In this document: one piece after another, positions 9,601 to 16,986 of the stretch | Position numbering within the stretch: position 1 is the first letter of the stretch | How the letters are laid out: the number at the start of each line of letters is the position of its first letter | IMG/VR virus record: IMGVR_UViG_3300022745_000062 | Span: 1 to 43,521 of that record | Direction: 5' to 3' (one strand) | Origin: a virus | Length of the DNA: 43,521 nucleotides | Notes under the pieces: generated by a model | Databases searched by the model: none | What the model was told of the DNA's origin: nothing | The model's input: only the letters and a program-made list of their open reading frames with translations | Made by a program: the position numbers and the translations under genes

Positions 9601-10561
9601 CCATCATCTCCTGCACACCCTGCTCAGCGCTACCGGTGATGACACGGCCAGCGTTGACCACGGACACCGGGCTCTTCGCATAAGCCCACACGGCCTTGGC
9701 GAACTGACCCGCCTTGGCCAGCTTGCCGGAGTTGGCGGCAGTGACCGCAGCCACGGACGCACCACCAGTTACGGGGGCAGTGGCCGCGCCCAGCAGATAC
9801 TGGACGAGCATGGGCACAGCCTCGCTGGCCACCATGTCGGTGATGTTCTCGATGCCGTGAGCCGTGAGCGGGTTCACCGCACCCCAGTTGATGAACTGCT
9901 CTCCGGTCTTGGGGTCGGTCAGCAGAGCGGACTCGGTGGCCCGCTTCTTGGCGTCGAGCCACTTCGCACTGTCCTTCATCATGCGGAAGGCGAGGAGCCC
10001 AGGCTGAGCAACGCCCGTGGCGTCTGCGTAGATGTCCAGGTTCGCATCGCTGATCTGTGAGCCCGCAGGAGCGAAGGCGTTGAAGACGGTCTGCGCCAGC
10101 TCCAGCGGCATCGCGCCGAGCTTGTTGGTGCCGTAAGACAGCCGGTTGAAGATGTTGCCGAAGAAGCCCCGGCCCGAGCGCTCGTTCTCAGCATCGACCC
10201 TCGCGGCCTCGGCCTTCTTGAGCTGGTCCTCCACGGAGAGCAGCGTGTCGAACTGCCCGTTGAGCAGGTCGAAGTGCAGAGGGTTCTGCTGCGCCCACTT
10301 CGCGGTGCGGGTGCCCACCAGCTTCTCCACAGGCACACCAGTGACCTTGGCGGTGTGCTCGTAAATCTTCTGCACCTCGGGGTCGAGGGCCTGGATGGGG
10401 TCAGCACCGACCTGCTGCTGTAACGTGATGGCCTTGCCCACCGTGGCGGGAGCACCGAAGGTTCCGGTGGCAGAGACAGACTGCTGCAGCGCGTCCTTTT
10501 CGCGCTGCTTCAAGAACTCGTTGTAGCGAGCGAGCTGCTGGTCTACAGGCTCTTCAGGCAT
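602..10561 (-). CDS. Giant polyvalent internal virion protein (3319 aa; T7 gp16 position)
   Basis: This is the last and largest of the internal virion proteins and occupies the place of T7 gp16. Proteins in this place are ejected into the cell and help DNA entry. It is far longer than T7 gp16 (about 1,300 residues). Glycine/alanine-rich hydrophobic stretches lie near residues 235-280 and 420-445. An ADP-ribosyltransferase-like module with a WHG motif (H738) spans about 735-870. A module with NKVRNFYNN and ITIDTHA, resembling helix-hairpin-helix glycosylase-like polyvalent domains, covers about 950-1200. A further polyvalent-type module lies at about 1590-1740. A second ART-PolyVal-like module (H1758-G-S, then GWGLYF) covers about 1755-2000. 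A zinc-peptidase HELGH (H2042, E2043, H2046) follows. The remaining C-terminal part is helical and charged, with a hydrophobic segment near 3170. No lysozyme or transglycosylase motif is obvious. Activities are inferred from motifs only. Confidence 0.8.
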   Translation of the reverse strand: MPEEPVDQQLARYNEFLKQREKDALQQSVSATGTFGAPATVGKAITLQQQVGADPIQALDPEVQKIYEHTAKVTGVPVEKLVGTRTAKWAQQNPLHFDLLNGQFDTLLSVEDQLKKAEAARVDAENERSGRGFFGNIFNRLSYGTNKLGAMPLELAQTVFNAFAPAGSQISDANLDIYADATGVAQPGLLAFRMMKDSAKWLDAKKRATESALLTDPKTGEQFINWGAVNPLTAHGIENITDMVASEAVPMLVQYLLGAATAPVTGGASVAAVTAANSGKLAKAGQFAKAVWAYAKSPVSVVNAGRVITGSAEQGVQEMMAKGMTEEEAWRVVAPGALLAGLFSGAAGSPIEAKIMEDLFTKVAKSPWGATFAARARQRLASFAAQGAKEGMQEVMEGLGEDLAAYITYQPDKTAKEWASNAIMNFVGGASMGGLMGGVLHGSQAAHAAQNTAFIQSLHDEKLRSEFVKHAPAKYGEFVQQVTEGGSLDNLLIDAQGLMRYYQTERGLSAEEVRAFATGKLGVTGEDFDMAIKNGSDLVVPTGHYANEIAGTDDFQSIYDMTRVFQGGPTIAEVHNTFAQEQVQEEQRKAMAALPAEDPEREHVRQQIAGMLMQATSALTERQAGEVADSYARVLAIQAPRVKKTIAQLFKQEQLNITKDIHAKLDAQYGADYALTERTSRPDLGTTPAEVPATEGGRASARVSPLAGRVPSGSVQGAEGRTRSQVGRGVQPPASLWHGTVATGFGALKAEGLGASASGSMGPGLHLSAGPDVSLAYAEGNPNGLWRATLRSNYTPFDASLETSYTPTEAVQFGVLTSTNLSGGDLWAHMQTELGGPDAAAEFLKAKGFDGLYYNHGGEDAWSVWRDDRIVGSRPTTIEQARADYAVQGSRRDAVTGQLKVAQTRLWQPLPARVPSAAGTAVDLTAKLVTDLEAMLAAPKTLTTVLDTVASWPGIKLGKGSDKSRANRFIEHVKGNLLFLFDKMPADLRNRAKLWYDGAQTIAQQFADMHGKTLQQAAGILAALSPQQEWFSNIELARQVFDVLATKQDFVWSKEMSAIAKSTPSIAKEKVALANIRGKKLSELTSDFDKAVWLRTYSEAHGDKTFNITTPEGTPLGKATNKAGTKPRALGWLAGFDQLAKVVRVFEDASPEAVHEAIGTANKVRNFYNNIFDPSDANYITIDTHAAAAGLLMPLAAADEEATFNFRGNESNAVGIRGSYGLFFEAYKRAAAERGVLPREMQSITWESVRGLFEANQKKGSEVRRIKGEDVKKSTLYWSTADLWSKFKKGDLTEEQVRDAIVQNAGGITPPSWSGQTTKLFQGPTATDYFMGQLTAESMPGGNVRSGIFPGIANATPEQLESYHAEKMGIVLNALRDAGISVDETKQGHGYWDGESNPVTAFVLRVTDEAQLNEAAQIAADVMNDQDAVAWNAKPDPNAPVEEHNAVSVDLGRPLSKGELLDLGRALEASGLPVFPDASDPASIRIVAFDFTPSPETAAQLHSRIAEVVASVVPADVDLKLVSYKATSNLVERGAFDAKAESDTGTEGAPSLQDRAVRRGRKEVEKLNERYFTQHGWGDAGSGAGRGGVPVFQARGRGKHAVEAHAVHYGNAEGLTALGGSFYGQGSAGRERQRLSTEPSDSPLLKRTYGYLSEDGGLPAKERVVRGDIPYEFRATNLYDLEADPEGIRTAHPGDGNAIEHAIIAGGYDGYISPAAGVPGRAIVMLGHDTIPVRPHGGKLDITNAQGGVTRVAQPAYHGSPYNFSQFTLDHIGKGEGNQTYGWGLYFAGNRQVAEYYRTSLVEPDLNNPLGDGRPFDSTNPRHEAAYALYMYDGNTDYAIESLRDRANDRFSSYTFAEREALREAVQLIKSGDATKLEVPSGKLYKVDLPDDSNLLVQERPLPNQPDSVRSAVAEVVTAAFKGKADAGRQIARTLKDNGRNIYFTLSETLGSDKAASEALSAAGVKGMKYLDAESRGAFEGEKFYNYVIFDASAIKTLETYYAGEKGAERGFLEFATNPKTGEPRQFNLALLEGEDKSTIFHELGHFYLELLGDMADDHNADQSVKEDYAKILKWFGVENRSQITTAMHEKFADGHLVYLMEGKAPVPEIQSSFRNFSRWLSKLARTLAEQGRSMLGVKVDMNDEVRGVFDRLYAAESEIEEASKDITKMFTTAEQAGMSQAEFQVYSKAVAKEVDAAKERLTTKLMRQLAREQKADYKEAFATLKAQVTAEVNARPEYAALLAITSGKMADGETEVPKLRTAWLVERYGREILTKLGTEGIARVYGPEGADGDALAAHLNLFDGSGDALVQALTDLPSRTQVINEQTKTLIQETHPDLLRDPAALREAAQETLMGEGREKVLATELLALRRKQAEMRPAVRQAVGQANEEATTQARAAATDREALAQEQQRISADNDARARQASVFQKLQGFRLAASAHVSRMKAWELRPDRFLADQRKHGNEAYRAALKGDYDTAAQAKEREMLSHFLYKEALDAKRMAEDFRTWVKRNDSAAVRGNMGKAGGSYLAQFDALRDRFSIERETNERIANRESLGEWVQQRMVNAEDTVIAPWLLDELELRNYRQLTVAELRDLKDALKNIKHLAYQELGTIIDGKRVAYETMLDELEAAAITNLPGAKKILSAGDVRRNKKSYKAGALLQGLDATMVKIEQLVNWIDGKDVNGPAHRYIWDRVAKAQHEDYKLTLAVNKVVLDAYEAMPKEYRESMDETFEIGLDHPTSRAEIITMLLYNGQQTRYEKLMMGNAGMGLNNETLARAFAKLGPNDFKLVSAIWQSFDAMKPLVLDLEERLTGIRPKWEENRAFDVYDENGRLSARLEGGYFPLVADPHLNGQIAKKQEGGTVQQIMTANGYSRATTSTGHTKELTGKTYPLMLDFHRIMTAELTNQIKDLTHREVVLSLNRLFSSDRFSKLIKEHIGEAYEAQLMPWLVNIASDRNAGASAGMSGPNRLMAALKANTAAAVIGFKFSSFIVQLSDITRVIAPGDYGVSPKKLLSAMTQLMTNNTKLVEMITDLSPEMAQRKDNLDRDLRSRLNELKGDTSVSAKVNRAAFAGLGMMDAFVSWPAWLASYQQSMEKHGDQEQAVKEADRTVRMKLMTSAPKDLVTIQANKNPWVQLVTMFMGDATSNYNALRNAGHNINGMKGIPTFSGVLLAVIMANILGDLLKGQWPEDKEDIEGWILRKAVTAPMGTAPIVRDFGSVMDNALAGKPFTDWRFSPAVGTLTKVAHALSVNPIRYAEGKDDLGDFILKEVEATGYLLGIPGTAQAAATTKYLKHYAEGEENPDNILEFGKGVTTGKGKK

Positions 10562-10562
10562 G

Positions 10563-12308
10563 CTATCTCCGGTCCATAGGACGAGTCTGAGCGGTGGGCT
10601 TGGTGGTAGGCTGCACGGCTGCGAGCAGTCCTTCGTAGCCGACCTTGTCGTTGGTCTTCATGGCTTCGATGTCGTCGTTGGCTCGCATGATCTGCGCGGC
10701 TGTTGGGCTGGTGATGCCCTGCTGCAGCAGCTTGACCCGGATCATGGAGCGCATCGTCTGGTCGAGCGCAGCCACAGCATCGGTCTGCTGAGCAGGGGTC
10801 ATGGCTGCGAGCGGGGCCTTTACGTCCTTGCGGAAGAAGATGCGCTTCTCCACGATGCGCGGGCGGGCCAGCGTGACTATCTCGTTGGCGATCTCCTGCG
10901 CGGTGGGCGGCTTCGTTGCATACTTGCCTTTGCCCTTGCTCTCGGCCGTGATGCGGTCCTGGACTTGCACCATCGCAGCGTCGAGCAGCGGCTTCAGCTC
11001 GTCACGCTTCGCCTTGTCGCCCACGTCCGCGCCCAGCAGGGTGGACACAGCGAGATCCTTGGCGACCTGCGGGATGCGGACAGAGCTGTCAGCCGTCGCC
11101 ATCTCCCAGCGCTGCAGCACCTGGCCGGACAACCTGCCGAAGCCAGGGAGTGCCTTGAGCACCTCGTCTCGCGTGAGGCTGGGGAACGACTCGCTGGTGA
11201 CGAAGGCTGCGAAGGCGGGGAACATGTCCTCGGCAGTCTCCTTGTTCGACTTGTCCCACGCAGCGAGGTCATGGAAGGCCTTGGCGCGGGAATCCTTCGA
11301 CAGCGAGGTGTCGGCAAGCAACTGCTTGCGGGCCTCGCTGGTGGAGGTGCGGTAGGAGTAGACACGGTCGAACACGTCGCCCAGCACCTTCTTGTCGTAG
11401 ACCTTAACGTCCACCTCGTGGTTCGCTTCCCTGTGCTGCAGGTTCTTGATGATCTCCTCGTGGACCTGGGCACTGTCACCGGCCATGGAGTCGGCGACGC
11501 TGGTCATGGCCGCTTGGGTCATGCCGGGATACCAGACCTGCTGACCGGCGAGAAGGCCGATGTTCGCGGCGTTGCCCTTCTTCATCAGCTCGTCAGCCGC
11601 AGCCTTGTCGTCGGCTGTGAGCTTGGTGAAGAGGTGCTGGTAGCCGTCCGGCTGGACGATGGTGCCAGAGCCGATGAGGTTCTTCAGCGAGCCCAGCGCG
11701 ACCTTGCTCTGCTGCTCTCGGATCGTCTCTGACATCTCAACGCCAGGGTTGGCCTCCTGCATGTGGTAAGCCATCTTGCCCAGCGCTTCGTTGAAGGCCT
11801 CGACGTTGTTCACGTTGGCCATGGCTGCGTCGGACTGGACCTTCACACCGTTGATGGCCACGCTCTTCGTCCAGTTCTGCAGCTCGGTGTCCTGGTGCTG
11901 TGCCCACTCAGCCTGCACCCGCACACCGTGCTTCGCAGCCAGAGCAAGAGCGGCCTCACGCTGCCGAGGCGTGAGGTCCTTGGTCTGCTCTGCGATGAAG
12001 TCGGCTCGCTTGGCTTCAAACGGAGACAGTGCGCTCTCACCATCAGCACCGGGAGCGAAGGCCGCTTGGCCCTTGATCTTCATGACCTCGCTGCGCTGCT
12101 GAAGGTCGAAGGTGGTGAGCTTGTTGTCGAACTCCTCCACACGCTTCTGGCTGAGCCGCTGCTCCTCCTGCGCCATGACATCGGCAACAGCCGAGATGCC
12201 CTGCGCCAACGCACCGCCGAGGTTGGGCGTCTGCACGTTGATGCGGGCGTTGGGCGCGGCCTGCTGCTTGACCTGTGGTGCGTCGTAGATGCCAACCTTG
12301 AGGGTCAT
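10563..12308 (-). CDS. Internal virion protein (T7 gp15-like position)
   Basis: This 581-residue protein lies between a gp14-like gene and the giant gp16-like gene, the order found in T7-like internal cores, where gp15 forms part of the ejected periplasmic tunnel. The sequence is Ala/Gln/Lys-rich and predicted largely helical, opening with MTLKVGIYDAPQVKQQ and ending in a Thr/Pro-rich tail. No catalytic motif is seen. Its ATG overlaps the upstream stop by one base (TAATG), and its TAG is followed one base later by the ATG of the next gene, so all three are probably translated from one mRNA. Assignment rests on order and composition, not on clear sequence identity. Confidence 0.65.
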   Translation of the reverse strand: MTLKVGIYDAPQVKQQAAPNARINVQTPNLGGALAQGISAVADVMAQEEQRLSQKRVEEFDNKLTTFDLQQRSEVMKIKGQAAFAPGADGESALSPFEAKRADFIAEQTKDLTPRQREAALALAAKHGVRVQAEWAQHQDTELQNWTKSVAINGVKVQSDAAMANVNNVEAFNEALGKMAYHMQEANPGVEMSETIREQQSKVALGSLKNLIGSGTIVQPDGYQHLFTKLTADDKAAADELMKKGNAANIGLLAGQQVWYPGMTQAAMTSVADSMAGDSAQVHEEIIKNLQHREANHEVDVKVYDKKVLGDVFDRVYSYRTSTSEARKQLLADTSLSKDSRAKAFHDLAAWDKSNKETAEDMFPAFAAFVTSESFPSLTRDEVLKALPGFGRLSGQVLQRWEMATADSSVRIPQVAKDLAVSTLLGADVGDKAKRDELKPLLDAAMVQVQDRITAESKGKGKYATKPPTAQEIANEIVTLARPRIVEKRIFFRKDVKAPLAAMTPAQQTDAVAALDQTMRSMIRVKLLQQGITSPTAAQIMRANDDIEAMKTNDKVGYEGLLAAVQPTTKPTAQTRPMDRR

Positions 12309-12769
12309 TACTTCACCCCCTTGTAGTGACCGTAGGCCCTAGACCCACCGGCCAGCAGTGTGCTCAGACCGGTAGCGTAGCCAGCGGCCTTGGAGTTGTC
12401 GGCGCGGGCAGCGTAGTTCATCGACTCGACGCTGTAGCCGAAGGCCTCGCGGGCGGCGTTGGACCTGATGGTCAGCGCGTCCTGCGAGCCCAAGGTGGTG
12501 GTCTGATCGAGCACCGCAGCCGGGGTGCCGGTGGTGATGTCCACGTTGGACGCGCCCAGGATCGCTGTCTGTTGGCCACGGATCTGCCGCATCTTGGCTA
12601 GCTGCCGGTCCTCCTCGATCCCACCACGCCGCAGCGCATCCTCGTTCTGCTGGTCAGCGATGCGCACGTTGGCCTTGTTGACGGCACTCTCACGCTCACC
12701 CTGGTCCACTGCGCTGGCGGTGCCTACAGCAGCAGCAGCCAGCATTGCGATCTCAACACCTGTACACAT
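12308..12769 (-). CDS. Internal virion protein (T7 gp14-like)
   Basis: This encodes a 153-residue protein beginning MCTGVEIAMLAAAAVGTASA, a short hydrophobic Ala-rich start typical of gp14-type core proteins, which form a channel in the outer membrane during ejection. The rest is helical and rich in Ala, Arg and Gln. I chose the ATG at 12769 because a GGAGG lies eight bases upstream and the start matches the family; a longer reading frame upstream has no such site. It follows the GNAT-like gp13-type gene and precedes the gp15-like gene by a one-base overlap. Confidence 0.7.
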   Translation of the reverse strand: MCTGVEIAMLAAAAVGTASAVDQGERESAVNKANVRIADQQNEDALRRGGIEEDRQLAKMRQIRGQQTAILGASNVDITTGTPAAVLDQTTTLGSQDALTIRSNAAREAFGYSVESMNYAARADNSKAAGYATGLSTLLAGGSRAYGHYKGVK

Positions 12770-12770
12770 C

Positions 12771-13229
12771 TCAGGCCTCCTTCTCAAAACGATGGAACAT
12801 GAGCTGACGTTCACCGAGAGGCTCTGCTTCGTGGATGGTGAAGCCCATGAACTTCAACCACCGTAGGCCGCGCAGGTTGCGGGTATCAGCGTAGTTTACC
12901 AGAAGGTCCCATCGCCTGAGTAAGTCGGTGAGAACCACCTTAGATGACCGCAGGAACTCAATGCTGTGGCGGTCGATGGTGGATGTGCCAACCATCCACG
13001 GCCTGCCAACACCCTTCTTGGGGGTGGCTACCACACCAAAGGCGCACACCACCTCGCCGTCTATGACAGCTACCGTGGCCTCACTGGAGTGGTCGAGGGA
13101 CCACAGCAGCGAGTCCTCCAGGCCCACGCCCAGCACCTCCAGCTCGGCAATGTTCTCCTGGCGCACGGTGCGCAGGATGGCGTCGATGTCTTCTTGGGTG
13201 GCCTTACGCAGCTCAAGCATGTCAGGCAT
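12771..13229 (-). CDS. GNAT-fold internal virion protein (T7 gp13-like)
   Basis: This encodes about 152 residues starting MPDMLELRKATQEDIDAIL, with the layout of an acetyltransferase (GNAT) fold: an N-terminal helix, a mid stretch ATVAVIDGEVVCAFGVV, and a C-terminal RNLRGLRWLKFMGF segment. T7 gp13 and its relatives share this fold and are small virion core or assembly proteins. It overlaps the end of the tail tube B gene by eight bases. An in-frame ATG nine bases later (13220) is an alternative start. Whether it retains acetyltransferase activity cannot be judged. Confidence 0.7.
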   Translation of the reverse strand: MPDMLELRKATQEDIDAILRTVRQENIAELEVLGVGLEDSLLWSLDHSSEATVAVIDGEVVCAFGVVATPKKGVGRPWMVGTSTIDRHSIEFLRSSKVVLTDLLRRWDLLVNYADTRNLRGLRWLKFMGFTIHEAEPLGERQLMFHRFEKEA

Positions 13230-16101
13230 CCAGGATGGGGATGAAAGCGGTGATGGTGATGGGCAGCGGCTCGTCCTGGCGCACGACGAAGGAGCCGTCC
13301 TCACCCCAGGTGCTGCTGATGTTGACCTCGACCAGACCGTCCTGCAGCCGCACAGGAAGGTCGAAGCCTTCGTTGTCCCGCTCCTTGGCCTCGAACAGGT
13401 TGTCGAAGTCGCGCCCGATCTTCAGGCCACGACTCTCCAGGAGCTGAGCATACACACCGTAGATGGCTTTCTTCTTCTCGGTGACGCTGGTCTGTCCGAC
13501 CTGCGAGATACTGAGCGTGGCGATGTCAGCCTGGATGGGCAGTCCTACATGGACGTGAACGCCAGGGGAGTCGAGCGTGATCTTGCCGGTCGTGGCATCG
13601 ACGGTGTAGCGGCCCTTGGAGTAGCCGTCCGACAGCACAGAGACTTCCTCACCCTTGAGGTGCGCGATGGTGAAGGTGTCTCGTGCGAGCTGCCAGTCGG
13701 TCCTGGCGACGTTGCGGTAGCCGACAGGCAGGGTCTTGTCCACGTAGGCCTTCACCACCGTGGGGCTCACATACTCGCTGATGATGAGCCGGTAGATGAG
13801 CGTGTCGGTGGGGAAGAAGATGCCGTCGTTGATGTCACCGCTGCCCGAGAACAGGTTGGCCGAGCAGGTAACGATGAGCAGCTCGGTCTCGTCCCAGTTG
13901 GTGCCGCCGGACACGGTGATGGGGGCTGCGGTGAAGTCATCGCCAGCCGTGAGCACGTTGACCTTCGACGTGCCGTCGTAGCTGAGGCCGCAGTCAACGA
14001 AGAACGAATCCTTGGCAGCGTCCACCACTTTGCGTGAGTGCAGTCGCTCGATGAAGCGCTTGGTCGTACCGTTGATGGTGCGCCTCACGGTCATGTAGAC
14101 AGCGTCCTCGTCCTGCTCGCTCACGCAGCAGATGGACTCCACAGCAGCGTCGCCACCGAGGTCGTGGCGGTGCCAGCCTGCGACCTGCTGCTCGCGCATG
14201 TAGGTCATGCCCAGCAGCGCTCCGTCGTCACGCACTGCCCACACGATACCGAAGGGGTGCTGCTGGAAGCACCAGTCCACTATGGTCCTGCCCTCGAACA
14301 GGTGGTCGGCGAAAGCGGTTAGGTCGCTGCCCACATACTTGTCACGGGCCACGTCGTAGTCGAGGTCGCGGATCACCTGCCCCTTGGACTGGATGTAGAG
14401 CACGGTATCCGCGATGGCGAGCGGCTCGATGCCATTCGCGCCACGAGCACCCTGCGGGCGGGGCATGATGTTGCCGGGAGTGGCCACGTCGTCCTGGCCC
14501 GTGCCGAGGATCCACTCAGCACCAGAGGTGAGGATGGCCAGCTTGCCGATGTCCACGAGCGCGACGATGTCGTTCTGCTGCCGAGAGGCCAGCGGGATCT
14601 CCAGCGCGTCGTCGTCCTGGATGGGCGTGGACACGCTGAAGTCGTTGTAGGCGTTCGTGCGCGTCATCCACACCGTCTGCGGCTGGTTGATGGTGGCACC
14701 GAACACTCGGCGACCCTGGAAGTAGTTGACGATGCCGGGCCACTTGCGGTTCGCGCCCCACGCGCTGAACTTCCAGCGGGTGGACAGCAGGTTGTCAGAG
14801 GCAGGTGGCTCGATCTGCGTAAAGCCGCCACCCCCCAGGTAGTCGGTCACGAAGCTCAAGTTGTAGCCGGAGGACGAGAAGTATTCCAGGTTGATGACGA
14901 TCTCGGTGGCCGTCAGCTCGATGATGTCGAAGTTGATGGTGTAACCAGAGCCAGCGAGCGTGATGCGCGACGGGCCGGTGAGCGTGATGCCATGCGCTGC
15001 CTTCGTGATCCTGGTGTAGCCGCGACCGTTGTCGTCGTAGGTGGCACCAGCCAAGCTCACGGCAGCACCGAAGCCGGAGCCCGAAGCGGAAAGCTCGGAT
15101 GGCATCGTGGAGATGATAGTGCAGCCGCAGGTCGTGGGCGAGGTTACCGAGTTGATCTTGGCGATGCCGAAGCCGGAGTGTAGATAGAGCCAGTTCACAC
15201 CAAGGTCGCCATCATACCAAGTGCCTTCGGTGTGCGTGGGGCGCAGGGTTCCGGTGGTGGCGCTGTTTAGGGCTTCGTAATACTTCCCATCGGAGCGTCG
15301 GATGGCACCCTTGGTGATGACCTTGCCCACTTCCCACGGCTTGCCGAAGGTGCCCTGCTCGATGTAGAAGAGCCTGCCCTTGTGCTCGGCAGCGTCGAAG
15401 ATAGCTGTGGTGGACGTAAGAACGGAATCGCCCACCGTCTTGTCGAAGGTCATGGCAATGGTCTTGTCGAGGTTAAGGTCGAGCCACGGACCGGAGACCA
15501 TCTCGATGGGCACGAAGGTCCAGGTGTCATCACCGTAGCGGTTCAGGTTCGCGGGCTGGTGCTGTTGGTGGACGAGCGTGATCACGTCAGCGGACTGAGC
15601 ATAGCGCAGCGCTGCGAGATCAGCCGATGTGTAGGGTGTGGCCACCTCCACAGGTTCGACAGACAGTGTCAGCTTCCACGACGCGAAGTCTAGGAAGAAG
15701 GTGGCCAGCGAGCGGTGGGCCACGATGCACCGATACCAACTCCCAGCGTCCTTCACACGGTCGCCCACGACGTAGTTGGTGTCAGCAGCCCAGGCCGCTG
15801 GTGCGTTGGTGTAGTAGATCCGCGCACCATTGCGATAGAAGCGCGTGTAGCCGTCGCCCACCTCCAGCACGTAGGTCTCGGTTGCGCTGTAGCGGAACGG
15901 CACCAACCGAACCTTCTTGGTGCTGTCCTTCACCTCACCGATGAAGTAGGTGCCGGGGCGGTTCTTTGCGCCACCGTAGGGCTGCGTGATCCAGTTGCGA
16001 CAGGTCTTGAGGCTGACCGGCCACCGGGCCATGTCGACCCGGCTGTAGAGGTTAGGGGACAGCTCCCCACCCGTGAACGAGGCCTGCATCACGCTAGGCA
16101 T
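13222..16101 (-). CDS. Tail tube protein B / nozzle (T7 gp12-like)
   Basis: This encodes 959 residues. The N-terminus (MPSVMQASFTGGELSPNLYS, then RVDMARWPVSLKTCRNW) is characteristic of the tail-tube B or nozzle protein of podoviruses, which forms the distal end of the short tail and contacts the fibres. The body is beta-rich with many Gly/Thr/Ser turns. I place the start at the ATG at 16101 because AAAGGG lies seven bases upstream and the family begins there; a start 21 bases earlier lacks a good site. It overlaps the tail tube A stop by eight bases. Confidence 0.85.
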   Translation of the reverse strand: MPSVMQASFTGGELSPNLYSRVDMARWPVSLKTCRNWITQPYGGAKNRPGTYFIGEVKDSTKKVRLVPFRYSATETYVLEVGDGYTRFYRNGARIYYTNAPAAWAADTNYVVGDRVKDAGSWYRCIVAHRSLATFFLDFASWKLTLSVEPVEVATPYTSADLAALRYAQSADVITLVHQQHQPANLNRYGDDTWTFVPIEMVSGPWLDLNLDKTIAMTFDKTVGDSVLTSTTAIFDAAEHKGRLFYIEQGTFGKPWEVGKVITKGAIRRSDGKYYEALNSATTGTLRPTHTEGTWYDGDLGVNWLYLHSGFGIAKINSVTSPTTCGCTIISTMPSELSASGSGFGAAVSLAGATYDDNGRGYTRITKAAHGITLTGPSRITLAGSGYTINFDIIELTATEIVINLEYFSSSGYNLSFVTDYLGGGGFTQIEPPASDNLLSTRWKFSAWGANRKWPGIVNYFQGRRVFGATINQPQTVWMTRTNAYNDFSVSTPIQDDDALEIPLASRQQNDIVALVDIGKLAILTSGAEWILGTGQDDVATPGNIMPRPQGARGANGIEPLAIADTVLYIQSKGQVIRDLDYDVARDKYVGSDLTAFADHLFEGRTIVDWCFQQHPFGIVWAVRDDGALLGMTYMREQQVAGWHRHDLGGDAAVESICCVSEQDEDAVYMTVRRTINGTTKRFIERLHSRKVVDAAKDSFFVDCGLSYDGTSKVNVLTAGDDFTAAPITVSGGTNWDETELLIVTCSANLFSGSGDINDGIFFPTDTLIYRLIISEYVSPTVVKAYVDKTLPVGYRNVARTDWQLARDTFTIAHLKGEEVSVLSDGYSKGRYTVDATTGKITLDSPGVHVHVGLPIQADIATLSISQVGQTSVTEKKKAIYGVYAQLLESRGLKIGRDFDNLFEAKERDNEGFDLPVRLQDGLVEVNISSTWGEDGSFVVRQDEPLPITITAFIPILDA

Positions 16102-16699
16102 TGCGAGCCCTTTCAAACTCATTCACCGGAGGTTGGTCGAAGCCCTGGTTGAGGTCGTTGGCTGCAGCGATGTTGACGTGCTGCAAGTAGGCCGACTGGA
16201 GCATGCTGATCAGCCCAGCGCTGCGCTCGCCGCGCAGAGGGAGCGCGATCTCAGACGCTAGGTGGTAGGCCAGCGCAGACACGAAGCTGGGCGGGAACCA
16301 GGACACGTTCTCCACCAGAGCGGTGTATACCAGCTCGGCCTCCTCCAGGTCGGTGTAGATGACAGGCCCACCAGCGTAGGCCTTCTCGAAGGGGATCTTC
16401 TGGTCCATGAGCTGGGTGCGCATGCCAGGGGTGACGATGTAGCGGGCCTTCAGGCAGTCGCTGGGAACGCTGTATTGGTATTGCCACACGGAGGGCGGGG
16501 TGCCCGCCTTCTGCGCCAAGTAGACGCGAGTCTTGGCGAACCGCCAGGGCCTGTCCTCCAGCACGAAGGCGAGGCTCTGGTCGTAGAACTCGTTGCAGAT
16601 GTTCGCCTCATTGCTGCCCTCGTCGGCGTCGTTCACACGCTTGGAAGACCCGGCTCGCAGCAGGGCGAGATTGAATATCTGAACCTTGCTGCTGGCCAT
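16094..16699 (-). CDS. Tail tube protein A / head-tail adaptor (T7 gp11-like)
   Basis: This 201-residue protein starts MASSKVQIFNLALLRAGS, a start typical of the gp11/gp4-type adaptor that binds under the portal ring and joins head to tail. Other family-like stretches are NICNEFYDQSLAFVLEDRPW and the C-terminal half with LVYTALVENVSWFPPSF. It lies directly upstream of tail tube B, the usual pairing, and overlaps it by eight bases. Confidence 0.82.
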   Translation of the reverse strand: MASSKVQIFNLALLRAGSSKRVNDADEGSNEANICNEFYDQSLAFVLEDRPWRFAKTRVYLAQKAGTPPSVWQYQYSVPSDCLKARYIVTPGMRTQLMDQKIPFEKAYAGGPVIYTDLEEAELVYTALVENVSWFPPSFVSALAYHLASEIALPLRGERSAGLISMLQSAYLQHVNIAAANDLNQGFDQPPVNEFERARNA

Positions 16700-16708
16700 G
16701 TCGGTCTC

Positions 16709-16966
16709 CTACTTGTGCAGCATCTGCTGGATGAAGGACTTGGGGCCTTTGCCGCCCTTGTTCAGTTCGCTGAGCGCTACGGGCTTCTCTTCCTCGGCCT
16801 TGAGCTTGGCCTCGGTCTCCACTTCGGTCTCGATGGTCTTGGCCTCGGGGCTTTCGATGGGCACGAACCACTTGCCGGTGGCGGCGTCGGTGACCTCGAA
16901 CTCATCTCCCTTCCTGCGCAGCGCTCCACCGTAGAAGCCGATGTCAGTTGCACGAACCTTCTTCAT
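16709..16966 (-). CDS. Small conserved virion-region protein
   Basis: This encodes an 85-residue protein starting MKKVRATDIGFYGGALRRKG, followed by a Glu/Lys-rich linker and the tail KSFIQQMLHK. Similar short proteins occur between capsid and tail-adaptor genes of many phages; no function is established to my knowledge. The ATG at 16966 has GGAG seven bases upstream; a TTG twelve bases earlier is the only alternative. It is the first gene after the UUCG hairpin that follows the decoration gene, so its expression may be set by partial termination there. Confidence 0.7.
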   Translation of the reverse strand: MKKVRATDIGFYGGALRRKGDEFEVTDAATGKWFVPIESPEAKTIETEVETEAKLKAEEEKPVALSELNKGGKGPKSFIQQMLHK

Positions 16967-16986
16967 GATCGTCTCCAAAGGAAGGA

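Noticed and set aside
8558-10060. 500-codon plus-strand frame antisense to the giant protein
   Set aside because: Same codon-bias shadow; composition is His/Leu/Gly-biased and no domain is visible.
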